NCBI RefSeq assembly: GCF_026625645.1
Contig: NZ_CP113056.1
Span: 2,207,001 to 2,271,000 of the forward strand
From: Ancylobacter sp. SL191
Lineage (GTDB): Bacteria; Pseudomonadota; Alphaproteobacteria; Rhizobiales; Xanthobacteraceae
Length of the DNA: 64,000 nucleotides
Reading direction: 5' to 3'
Shown here: positions 49,727-56,915 of the stretch, one piece after another
How positions within the stretch are numbered: the first letter of the stretch is position 1
Layout of the letters: every line of letters starts with the position of its first letter
Made by a program: the position numbers and the translations under genes
The notes under the pieces: generated by a model
Databases searched by the model: none
What the model saw: only the letters and a program-made list of their open reading frames with translations
Told to the model about the DNA's origin: nothing

Positions 49727-50536
49727 TCAGTTGAAGATCGACACCGAGGCCGGCAGGCTCCACTTCTTGATCAGCGTCGCATAGGTGCCGTCGGCGACGA
49801 TTTCCTTCAGCGCGGCCTTCAGCGCTTCCTGCATCGCGGTGTCGCCCTTGCGGGTGGCCATGCCGATCGAGGTGTTGGATTCGAATTCGGTGCCGGCAGT
49901 TTCGAAGGCGCCCGGCATCTTCTGCAGGATCTCGGCCGCGCCGGGGGTGGAGTCGTAATAGGCGTCGGCGCGGCCTTGGCCGAGCGCCAGAGCGGAATCC
50001 TGCGCGGTCGGGAAGGTGAGCACCTTCACGGCGGCAAGGCCCTTGTCCTTGCAATTCTTGTCGTCGGCGCGGGCCTGGCTTTCCTGGATGCCGCCCAACG
50101 TCACGGCGATGCTTTTGCCGCACAGGCTGTCGTCGCGCCCGGTGATCTTGGCGGGGTTGCCGGCCTGCACCATCACCATGTTGCCGATCTTGAGATACGG
50201 CACGAAGTCGACCTGCTCGGCCCGGGCCGGGTTCATGTACATGGCCGAGTTGATGATATCGATGCGGCCACCCTGCAGCGCGGGAATAAGGCCCTTGAAC
50301 TCCATGTTCAGCGGCTTGGGCGTGGCGCCGAGCTTCTTGCCGAGAGCCTCGATCATGTCGATGTCGAAGCCGGTCAGCTTGCCATCCTTCTGGAACTCGA
50401 ACGGCGCGAAGGTCGCGGCGACGCCATAGGTGAGCGCGCCGGCCTCGACGAGGCCGGTCTTGGGCAGCTCGGCAGCCGCGGCGGCGTGCATCAGGCCGAG
50501 CGGGATAATGAACGCGGCAACCACTTTGCGGAACAT
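49727..50536 (-). CDS. Amino-acid ABC transporter substrate-binding protein
   Basis: 269 aa from ATG at 50536 (GGGGAT upstream); in-frame sequence before it is not signal-like. Signal peptide to about residue 22 (HAAAAA), then a family-3 domain: TYGVAATFAPFEFQKDGKLTG, GFDIDMIEALGKKLG and a Cys pair around CGKS and KNCKD that may form a disulfide. First gene of the (-) operon 50536-43693. Ligand likely a cyclic or modified amino acid given the enzymes behind it. Confidence 0.92.
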   Translation of the reverse strand: MFRKVVAAFIIPLGLMHAAAAAELPKTGLVEAGALTYGVAATFAPFEFQKDGKLTGFDIDMIEALGKKLGATPKPLNMEFKGLIPALQGGRIDIINSAMYMNPARAEQVDFVPYLKIGNMVMVQAGNPAKITGRDDSLCGKSIAVTLGGIQESQARADDKNCKDKGLAAVKVLTFPTAQDSALALGQGRADAYYDSTPGAAEILQKMPGAFETAGTEFESNTSIGMATRKGDTAMQEALKAALKEIVADGTYATLIKKWSLPASVSIFN

Positions 50537-50605
50537 GCGGATCCCCTGTGCGATCTGGATGAGGTTGGATTGGGCCGGCACTGATTGCACTAATTGATGC
50601 GGTTT

Positions 50606-50634
50606 ATACAAAATGGCTGCGGCGCGTGAGTCAA
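50606..50634 (-). promoter_or_regulatory. Candidate promoter of the (-) amino-acid operon with overlapping regulator half-site
   Basis: On the - strand TTGACT (50634-50629) and TTGTAT (50611-50606) are spaced by 17 nt, a reasonable -35/-10 pair 70 nt upstream of the binding-protein start. The -10 itself contains TTGTAT, the half-site seen in the inverted repeat at 50797-50823, so the divergent GntR protein could occlude it. Confidence 0.5.
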
Positions 50635-50796
50635 GCTTTGGCTACTCCTTAAGCTGCACAAACTATGGGCGGCGATTGCCCAAGAGCTAGCGTCTTTGGG
50701 GTTTGTGAGGCTAGGATCGAAGGGTGGTCGTGCATTATCAGGATGAGTGATAGTGGCAAGGCCGCTTCTGTCGGCTTGTCGAAGCGTCATCTCATA

Positions 50797-50823
50797 TTGT
50801 ATGGATCGGCATATTTCATACAA
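50797..50823. promoter_or_regulatory. GntR-type operator candidate in front of the regulator gene
   Basis: TTGTATG (50797-50803) and CATACAA (50817-50823) are perfect inverted repeats with a 13-nt spacer; extending each arm by three bases leaves 8 of 10 matches. The site ends 12 nt before the GntR start codon. It would suit autorepression; the same TTGTAT half-site recurs at the promoter of the divergent operon. Confidence 0.55.
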
Positions 50824-50835
50824 ATTCGGTGTTCT

Positions 50836-51750
50836 ATGGCGCGCACGTCACGTCCGAACCGGGTTCGCCTGGCGAATCAGATCCTGGAGACCATCCGGGG
50901 CGGTCGCTTTGAGGTCGGCCATCATCTGCGCGAGCAGCAGATGGGGGACCTGCTGCAGGTCTCGCGGACCCCGGTGCGCGCGGCGCTGGCACTGCTTGCC
51001 GAGCACGGCGTGGTGGAGGCCCGGCGCAATCAGGGGTTCTTCCTCAAGGCGACGCCGGAGGAACTGCATCGCCTCAGCCTGGAAGTCCCGCTGACCGCCG
51101 ATCAGGATCTCTACAGCGACATCGTCAATGATCGCCTCGCCGATCGTCTGCCGGTGTCCTTCACCCAGGCCGAGATCGCGCGGCGCTATGATGTCGACCG
51201 CATGCTGCTCCAGCGCACGCTCTCGCGCCTTGTCGACGACGGCCTGCTGGAGCGCAATGCCGGGCGCGGCTGGACCTTCCTGCCGACGCTGGATACCGGC
51301 CTTGCCCTGCAGAACAGCTATGACTTCCGCCGGACGCTGGAACCGCAGGGCCTTCTGCTGCCGACCTTCCGGCTCGATGCGGGGGCGCTGGAGCGGCTGC
51401 GCATCCAGCACCACTATCTCGAATCCCACCCTCGGATCGCTTCGGTCGATGCCCGCCAGCTCTTCGACACCGACGCCCATTTCCACGAGACCATCGCCGG
51501 CTTCAGCGGCAACATCTTCTTATTGCAGGCGATTCAGCAGCAGAACCGCCTGCGGCGCCTGCTGGAATTCGGTGGCTATGTGAACCGGCGCCGCGTGCGT
51601 GACTGGTGCCGCGAGCATCTCGCCATCCTTGATGCGCTGGCCGCCGGCGATAATCCTCGGGCGGCGGAGCTGATGCTCGCCCATCTCGGCAATGCCTATC
51701 GCGCGGTGCCGGCCTTTACCGGCACGGCGGCGGGGAGTGTTGCGCCATGA
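50836..51750 (+). CDS. GntR-family regulator with two winged HTH domains and an FCD domain
   Basis: 304 aa from ATG 50836 (MARTSRPNRV); in-frame sequence upstream is the control region. Residues ~8-75 are a GntR winged helix (LREQQMGDLLQVSRTPVRAAL), ~91-155 a second winged helix (TQAEIARRYDVDRMLLQRTLSRL, split across a turn) and ~156-295 an FCD ligand domain with DTDAHFHETIAGFSGN. Usual FadR/FCD proteins have one HTH and ~230 aa. It is divergent from the amino-acid operon and likely controls it. Its stop overlaps the next start by 4 nt. Confidence 0.85.
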   Translation: MARTSRPNRVRLANQILETIRGGRFEVGHHLREQQMGDLLQVSRTPVRAALALLAEHGVVEARRNQGFFLKATPEELHRLSLEVPLTADQDLYSDIVNDRLADRLPVSFTQAEIARRYDVDRMLLQRTLSRLVDDGLLERNAGRGWTFLPTLDTGLALQNSYDFRRTLEPQGLLLPTFRLDAGALERLRIQHHYLESHPRIASVDARQLFDTDAHFHETIAGFSGNIFLLQAIQQQNRLRRLLEFGGYVNRRRVRDWCREHLAILDALAAGDNPRAAELMLAHLGNAYRAVPAFTGTAAGSVAP

Positions 51751-52943
51751 CGCTGCTGCTGGTTCGCCATGCGACGCTATTGCCGGCGCTGGACGGCATG
51801 ATCGCCGGGATGTTTGCGGCCGCCCGCGGTGCAACGCTGGTGTCGCTCACCAGCGGTGGGGCGGGTCATGGCCGTTTCGACTGCATGCAACATGTTCTGG
51901 CGCATGGCGAATTAGCTCCCAATGGCCTGATCTGGGCCGAGCGGGCGAGCGGGCGGGCTGTGCCCCCGCCAGTCGATCGCGGTGCGGTGGTGCGGCTGCC
52001 CGGAACGGTGGTCGTGCCGCTCAATCCGGCGCTGCCGGCCCATGAGGAGGCGCAGGCTCGCCTGCTCGCCACCGCCGCCCGCGCGGGCCGTCCGGTCGAG
52101 CTTTTCGTGGTGAGTGAGGTGGACGATGTGTACATCTTGCGCACCGCCACGGACGAAAGCGTGGTGGGGCACTGGCGCCTCGATGCCTATGGTCGCCCGG
52201 TCGCCGCCGACGCTGTGACGCCGGGCGGTGAGGCTCTGCGGGTGCTGCTGGTGGGGCCGGAGGATCACCAGCGCGAGGTGTACCCCGCAACCATCGCCGC
52301 TCTCGGCGATGCTGCCGACGCGCTGGGCGTCCCGCTTGATCTGCGCTTCATCGATCCGCGCGAGGAACCGGACTGGGACCGGGTGCTTAGGGACGCTGAC
52401 GGCCTGATCCTGCCCGGTGGCTCGGACATGGAGCAGGTGCGCGGCCAGATCGACGCCGCCCGCGCCGCCATCCGCCGCGACCTTCCCACCGTCGGGCTCT
52501 GCCTAGGCATGCAGACCATGGCGACGGCGGTGGCGCAGGAGATCTGCGGCCTCAACGACGTGAACCTCGCCGAGGCGGACCCCGACGCGCAAACCAAGAG
52601 TTTCGTGCGGCTGCATGATGAGCATGACCGGCCGCTGCATCGTCTCGGCCTCCAGTCCTGCCGCCTCACGCCCGGCAGTCGCCTGGCCGCCCTGGCGGGC
52701 GTCGAGAGCCTCGACGTGCTGTGCAACCACCGTTTCGTGCTCGACCCGGCGCTGGAGCCGCGCCTTGTTGAAGCGGGGCTTGTCGTCTGCGCCCGGCAGG
52801 CCGGGAACGACCATGCCGATGCCATCGAGGTGCCGGCGCTGCGCTTTTTCCTGGCCATGCAGGGCCATCCCGAACTGTCGAGCCGCCCGGGCGCTCCGCA
52901 TCCTCTGCTCGCCGGCTTCCTCGCGGCGATCCGGGGCGTCTGA
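51747..52943 (+). CDS. CTP-synthase-like class I glutamine amidotransferase with unknown N-terminal domain
   Basis: 398 aa, coupled to the GntR gene by an ATGA overlap. Residues ~165-398 match the GATase half of CTP synthase: nucleophile Cys252 in GLCLGMQ, then HRLG, CNHRF, and His374/Glu376 in GHPELSSR followed by PHPLLAGF. The synthetase half is absent, so it cannot make CTP. Residues 1-160 match no family I recognise. Similar lone domains are annotated as CTP synthase C-terminal region-related proteins. It may hydrolyse a gamma-glutamyl or amide bond of a pathway intermediate, or the regulator's ligand. Confidence 0.8.
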   Translation: MTLLLVRHATLLPALDGMIAGMFAAARGATLVSLTSGGAGHGRFDCMQHVLAHGELAPNGLIWAERASGRAVPPPVDRGAVVRLPGTVVVPLNPALPAHEEAQARLLATAARAGRPVELFVVSEVDDVYILRTATDESVVGHWRLDAYGRPVAADAVTPGGEALRVLLVGPEDHQREVYPATIAALGDAADALGVPLDLRFIDPREEPDWDRVLRDADGLILPGGSDMEQVRGQIDAARAAIRRDLPTVGLCLGMQTMATAVAQEICGLNDVNLAEADPDAQTKSFVRLHDEHDRPLHRLGLQSCRLTPGSRLAALAGVESLDVLCNHRFVLDPALEPRLVEAGLVVCARQAGNDHADAIEVPALRFFLAMQGHPELSSRPGAPHPLLAGFLAAIRGV

Positions 52944-52964
52944 CCCGCTAACCAGTCGTGGCGG

Positions 52965-53125
52965 TTTGTTTAGTGATCCGCCGTCCCCGGTGCCGCCCAT
53001 AAGTCGATCTGGCATTACATATACTGGATGATGTCTTTGCCGCAGCGGCTGGAACGCTGCGTTGCAGCATCGAATTGCGCTTGCATTGTTGAGTGATGCC
53101 CATTTAACTAAACACAAAGCTAAAC
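52965..53125. promoter_or_regulatory. Control region with three GTTTAG/CTAAAC motifs ahead of the polyol ABC operon
   Basis: The 254-nt gap 52944-53197 contains GTTTAG at 52968-52973 and CTAAAC at 53108-53113 and 53120-53125. The first pair extends to a 7-bp inverted match (GTTTAGT/ACTAAAC). The two downstream copies are direct repeats 12 nt apart, roughly one helical turn. They could bind an unlinked regulator; no -35/-10 pair stands out. Confidence 0.3.
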
Positions 53126-53197
53126 GTGACCGGCCGCGCCGGAACGCGAAGGCCAACCGAGGGGGCAAAGACCCACCTCGATCTCTGGGAGGAGAGC

Positions 53198-54520
53198 ATG
53201 CTGAAGAAGTGGATACCCCTTCTCGGGGTCGCGGCCCTATGCGGGTCGCTGTCCGTGCCGCAGGCCGCCAAGGCGGAACAGTTGACGCTGTGCTGGGCGG
53301 CGTGGGATCCGGCCAATGCGCTGGTCGAGCTCTCCAAGGGCTTCACCGCCAAGACCGGCATCGACATGAAGTTCGAGTTCGTGCCGTGGACCAGCTATGC
53401 CGACCGCTTCCTCAATGAGCTGAATTCACGCGGCAAGCTGTGCGATCTCATCATCGGTGACAGCCAGTGGATCGGCGGCGCCGCCGAGAACGGTCATTAC
53501 GTCAAGCTGAACGACTTCTTCGCCAAGGAAGGCATCAAGATGGATGACTTCGTGCCGGCGACGGTGGTCGGTTATTCCGAATGGCCGAAGAATACGCCGA
53601 ACTACTGGGCGCTGCCGGCGATGGGCGACGTCGTCGGCTGGACCTACCGCAAGGATTGGTTCGAGCGGCCGGAACTGCAGAAGGAATTCAAGGCCAAGTA
53701 TGGATGGGATCTCGCCGCGCCCAAGACCTACACCCAGCTCAAGCAGATCGCCGAGTTCTTCCAGAAGCGGCAGATCGACGGCAAGACCGTCTATGGCGCC
53801 TCGATCTACACCGAGCGCGGCTCGGAAGGCATCACCATGGGCGTGACGAACGTCCTGTATGACTGGGGCTTCATGTATGACAACCCCAAGAAGCCCTATG
53901 ACATGCAGGGCTATGTCAACTCGCCTGAGGCGGTGAAGGGGCTGGAGTTCTACAAGGCGCTCTATGATTGCTGCACGCCGCCCGGCAGCTCCAACGTCTA
54001 TATGGTGGAATCGGCCGACGCGTTCAAATCCGGCCAGGTGGCGATGCAGATGAACTTCGCCTTCACCTGGCCCGGCCTCTACAAGGACGAGAAGGTCGGC
54101 GGCAACCGCATCGGCTTCTTCCCCAACCCGGCCGAGAAGTACCATTTCGCCCAGCTCGGCGGGCAGGGCATCTCTGTCGTGTCCTATTCGAGCAAGCGCG
54201 ATGCGGCGCTCCAGTACATCAAGTGGTTCGCCCAGCCGGACGTGCAGGCCAAGTGGTGGGAGCTCGGCGGCTATTCCTGCCTGAAGTCGGTGGTCGACGC
54301 GCCCGGCTTCAAGAGCAGCCAGCCCTATGCGACAGCCTTCCTCGAATCCATGGCCATCGTGAAGGATTTCTGGGCCGAGCCGAGCTATGCCGAGCTCCTC
54401 CAGGCCATGCAGAAGCGGGTGCATGACTATGTCATCGCCGGCAAGGGCACGGCGAAAGAGGCGCTGGACGGCCTCGAGAAGGACTGGACCAAGATCTTCA
54501 AGGACGACGGCAAGATCTGA
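53198..54520 (+). CDS. Sugar/polyol ABC transporter substrate-binding protein
   Basis: 440 aa from ATG 53198, with GGGAGGAGAG upstream. Signal peptide to about residue 26 (AAKAEQ) then a family-1 (SBP_bac_1) domain: LTLCWAAWDPANALVELSKG, VPATVVGYSEWP and GGYSCLKSVVDAPG near the end. Operon order and the enzymes downstream resemble the glycerol transporter GlpSTPQUV, so glycerol, dihydroxyacetone or a tetritol/tetrulose is a likely ligand. A terminator-like hairpin behind it should give more of this protein than of the membrane subunits. Confidence 0.9.
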   Translation: MLKKWIPLLGVAALCGSLSVPQAAKAEQLTLCWAAWDPANALVELSKGFTAKTGIDMKFEFVPWTSYADRFLNELNSRGKLCDLIIGDSQWIGGAAENGHYVKLNDFFAKEGIKMDDFVPATVVGYSEWPKNTPNYWALPAMGDVVGWTYRKDWFERPELQKEFKAKYGWDLAAPKTYTQLKQIAEFFQKRQIDGKTVYGASIYTERGSEGITMGVTNVLYDWGFMYDNPKKPYDMQGYVNSPEAVKGLEFYKALYDCCTPPGSSNVYMVESADAFKSGQVAMQMNFAFTWPGLYKDEKVGGNRIGFFPNPAEKYHFAQLGGQGISVVSYSSKRDAALQYIKWFAQPDVQAKWWELGGYSCLKSVVDAPGFKSSQPYATAFLESMAIVKDFWAEPSYAELLQAMQKRVHDYVIAGKGTAKEALDGLEKDWTKIFKDDGKI

Positions 54521-54616
54521 TCCGCGCCGGCGGGGGCGCCCAAGCGCGGGCGCTCCCTGCCACGCCGACCAGCCTCACGCCGCTCATGCGACGGGCCTCC
54601 TTCGGCCCCTCCCTGG

Positions 54617-54667
54617 GGCGGGACCGCCGGCAGATATCCCCGCTCTTGCCGCGTCCCGCCTCTTTTT
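54617..54667 (+). terminator. Terminator-like long hairpin between binding protein and permeases
   Basis: GGCGGGAC (54617-54624) pairs with GTCCCGCC (54653-54660) around a 28-nt loop, followed by TCTTTTTCTC. It lies in the 232-nt gap after the binding-protein gene; partial termination here would lower permease relative to binding protein, a common arrangement. Confidence 0.55.
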
Positions 54668-54678
54668 CTCATCGGCCG

Positions 54679-54697
54679 GCGTCACCCAGGGTGACGC
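54679..54697 (+). other. Second hairpin in the same gap
   Basis: GCGTCACC (54679-54686) and GGTGACGC (54690-54697) form a perfect 8-bp stem with a 3-nt CAG loop, 19 nt behind the terminator-like hairpin. No T-tract follows. It may protect the downstream transcript's 5' end after processing, or the upstream message's 3' end. Confidence 0.45.
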
Positions 54698-54752
54698 GGC
54701 CCGACGGCCGGGATGCGCCTCCCGCCCCGACTAAGCTCTCATCACACCGGGT

Positions 54753-55727
54753 ATGCTTGTGACCGCTTCCCACGAGACCCTTACAGACAAAATGACCGAG
54801 GCCGCCGTGCGTGCGACGCCGCAGGCTGTCGCCCTCCGGGTGCGCGGCCTCTCCGACAGGGCCATCGCCTGGCTCTTCATCGCCCCGACCATCGTGCTCC
54901 TGCTGGCGATCAACATCTTCCCGCTGTTCTGGGCGATCTATCTGTCCTTCACCAATTACCGGGCCAACCGGCCCAACGCGGTGGTGCAGAATGTCGGGCT
55001 CGGCAATTACGAGCGGGTGCTGAACGACCCGGACATCTGGGCGTCGATGCAGACGACGGCGCATTTCGTGTTCTGGACCATCGTGCTGCAGACGGTGATC
55101 GGCTTCAGCCTCGCCTTTCTGCTCGACCGCAAGTTCCGCGGCCACGCCTTCTGGACCACGCTCATCCTCATTCCGATGATGCTGTCGCCGGCGGTGGTCG
55201 GTAATTTCTGGCGCTTCCTCTACGAGCCGCAGATCGGGCTGTTCGCCTATGCGGTGTCGTTCCTCACGGGTATTCCGACCTCCGAGATCCAGATGCTCGG
55301 CAGCGTCAATCTCGCGCCCTGGGCGATCATCATCGTCGATACCTGGATGTGGACGCCCTATGTGATGCTGATCTGCCTCGCCGGGCTGCGCTCCATTCCC
55401 GATTACATCTATGAGGCGGCCGAGGTCGACCGCGCCTCCAACTGGCGGCAGTTCTGGTCGATCACCGTGCCGATGGCGCTGCCCTTCATCATGCTGGCGG
55501 TGCTGTTCCGCGGCATCGAGAACTTCAAGATGTTCGACATGGTGAACCTGCTCACCGGCGGTGGGCCCGGCTCCACCACCGAGGTCGCCTCCATCGCGCT
55601 GAAGCGCGCCGCCTTCGAGGCGTGGGCCACCGGCCGCTCCTCGGCCTTCGCCATCATCCTCTTCGTCGCGGTGTTCGGCCTCGCCAACATCTATGTGAAG
55701 GCGCTCAACAAGGTGAAGCAGAGATGA
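54753..55727 (+). CDS. Sugar/polyol ABC transporter permease 1
   Basis: 324 aa with about six membrane helices (MalF/UgpA type). LFIAPTIVLLLAINIFPLFWAIYLS opens helix 1, and the EAA loop YEAAEVDRASNWRQFWSITVPM is near residue 215. ATG at 54753 is used; ATG at 54792 is also possible and neither has a strong ribosome site. Overlaps the second permease by 4 nt (ATGA). Confidence 0.9.
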   Translation: MLVTASHETLTDKMTEAAVRATPQAVALRVRGLSDRAIAWLFIAPTIVLLLAINIFPLFWAIYLSFTNYRANRPNAVVQNVGLGNYERVLNDPDIWASMQTTAHFVFWTIVLQTVIGFSLAFLLDRKFRGHAFWTTLILIPMMLSPAVVGNFWRFLYEPQIGLFAYAVSFLTGIPTSEIQMLGSVNLAPWAIIIVDTWMWTPYVMLICLAGLRSIPDYIYEAAEVDRASNWRQFWSITVPMALPFIMLAVLFRGIENFKMFDMVNLLTGGGPGSTTEVASIALKRAAFEAWATGRSSAFAIILFVAVFGLANIYVKALNKVKQR

Positions 55728-56707
55728 GCCAGTCGCCTGCATCATCCGCCAAAACGCCCCCGATGACGGCGGCCCATTCCGTCGTCGAGCCGAGCCGCAC
55801 CTCCAAGCGTGTCGCCGCGACGCTGGTGATCCTCTATGCGCTGATCACCATGGTGCCGCTGGTGTGGATTTTCCTCACCAGCATCAAGTCGCCGCCGGAC
55901 TCGATCTCCTACCCGCCCAAGATCCTGTTCACGCCGTCGCTCGAAGGCTATTGCAACCTCTTCACCACCCGCACGCGGCAGACGCCGGACTACATCGCCA
56001 ACCTGCCGCCGCCGTCGAACCTGTGCGATGAGGTGACGCGCGAGCGCAATATGGTCATCGCCGGCCCGTCGAACTTCCTGCCGCGCTTCGCCAATTCGCT
56101 CATCATCGCCTTCGGCTCGACTTTCCTCGCGGTCGGGCTCGGTACGCTCGCGGCCTATGGCTTCTCGCGCTTCAAGGTGCCGCTGGCCGATGACCTGCTG
56201 TTCTTCATCCTGTCGACCCGGATGATGCCGCCGATCGCGGTCGCCATCCCGATCTACCTGATGTACCGCCAGCTCGGCCTGTCCGACACCGCGCTCGGCA
56301 TGATCCTGCTCTACACGGCGGTGAACGTGTCGCTCGCGGTCTGGCTGCTCAAGGGGTTCATCGACGAGATCCCGCGTGAATATGAGGAAGCCGCGATGAT
56401 CGATGGCTACACGCGGCTTCAGGCCTTCCGCAAGGTGGTGCTGCCGCAGGCCACCACCGGCATCGCCGCTACCGCGATCTTCTGCCTGATCTTCGCCTGG
56501 AACGAATACGCCTTCGCCGCGCTGCTCACCTCCGGCACCGCCCAGACCGCGCCGCCCTTCATCCCCACCATCATCGGCGAGGGCGGGCAGGACTGGCCGG
56601 CGGTCGCGGCGGGCACGACGATCTTCCTGGTGCCGATCCTCGTCTTCACCATCCTGCTGCGCAAACAGCTGCTGCGCGGCATCACCTTCGGGGCGGTGCG
56701 CAAATGA
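55724..56707 (+). CDS. Sugar/polyol ABC transporter permease 2
   Basis: 327 aa from ATG 55724. MalG/UgpE type with about six helices and the EAA loop EIPREYEEAAMIDGYTRLQAF. An unusually long periplasmic loop after helix 1 (residues ~60-125, with a CNL and a CDE cysteine) sets it apart from MalG. It forms the heterodimeric channel with permease 1; its stop overlaps the small membrane protein's start. Confidence 0.9.
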   Translation: MSQSPASSAKTPPMTAAHSVVEPSRTSKRVAATLVILYALITMVPLVWIFLTSIKSPPDSISYPPKILFTPSLEGYCNLFTTRTRQTPDYIANLPPPSNLCDEVTRERNMVIAGPSNFLPRFANSLIIAFGSTFLAVGLGTLAAYGFSRFKVPLADDLLFFILSTRMMPPIAVAIPIYLMYRQLGLSDTALGMILLYTAVNVSLAVWLLKGFIDEIPREYEEAAMIDGYTRLQAFRKVVLPQATTGIAATAIFCLIFAWNEYAFAALLTSGTAQTAPPFIPTIIGEGGQDWPAVAAGTTIFLVPILVFTILLRKQLLRGITFGAVRK

Positions 56708-56910
56708 GCGACATCTCACGCGACGAGCCGCGCCGGCGGCGCCCGGTCTTCCTGCGGCGCGGGCCGATGGAAAACCTCGCCGTCATGGTGATCGGCATCG
56801 GCTTCCTGATGCTGTTCCAGCCCTTTTTGATCGAGCTCTACACCTATTCCTTTGTCACCCTGCTGGCGGGCACGTTCATGTTCATGATCGTGTCCAAGTT
56901 CCCGGAGTAG
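56704..56910 (+). CDS. Small two-helix membrane protein of the ABC operon (GlpU-like position)
   Basis: 68 aa. Arg-rich N-terminus (RRRRPVFLRR), then two hydrophobic segments (residues ~25-43 and ~45-63). Start overlaps permease 2 by 4 nt and its stop is 5 nt before the first ATPase, so it is certainly part of the transporter transcript. A small membrane protein (GlpU) holds the same place in the rhizobial glycerol operon glpSTPQUV; its role is unknown there too. Could be an accessory or regulatory subunit. Confidence 0.8.
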   Translation: MSDISRDEPRRRRPVFLRRGPMENLAVMVIGIGFLMLFQPFLIELYTYSFVTLLAGTFMFMIVSKFPE

Positions 56911-56915
56911 CCGCG

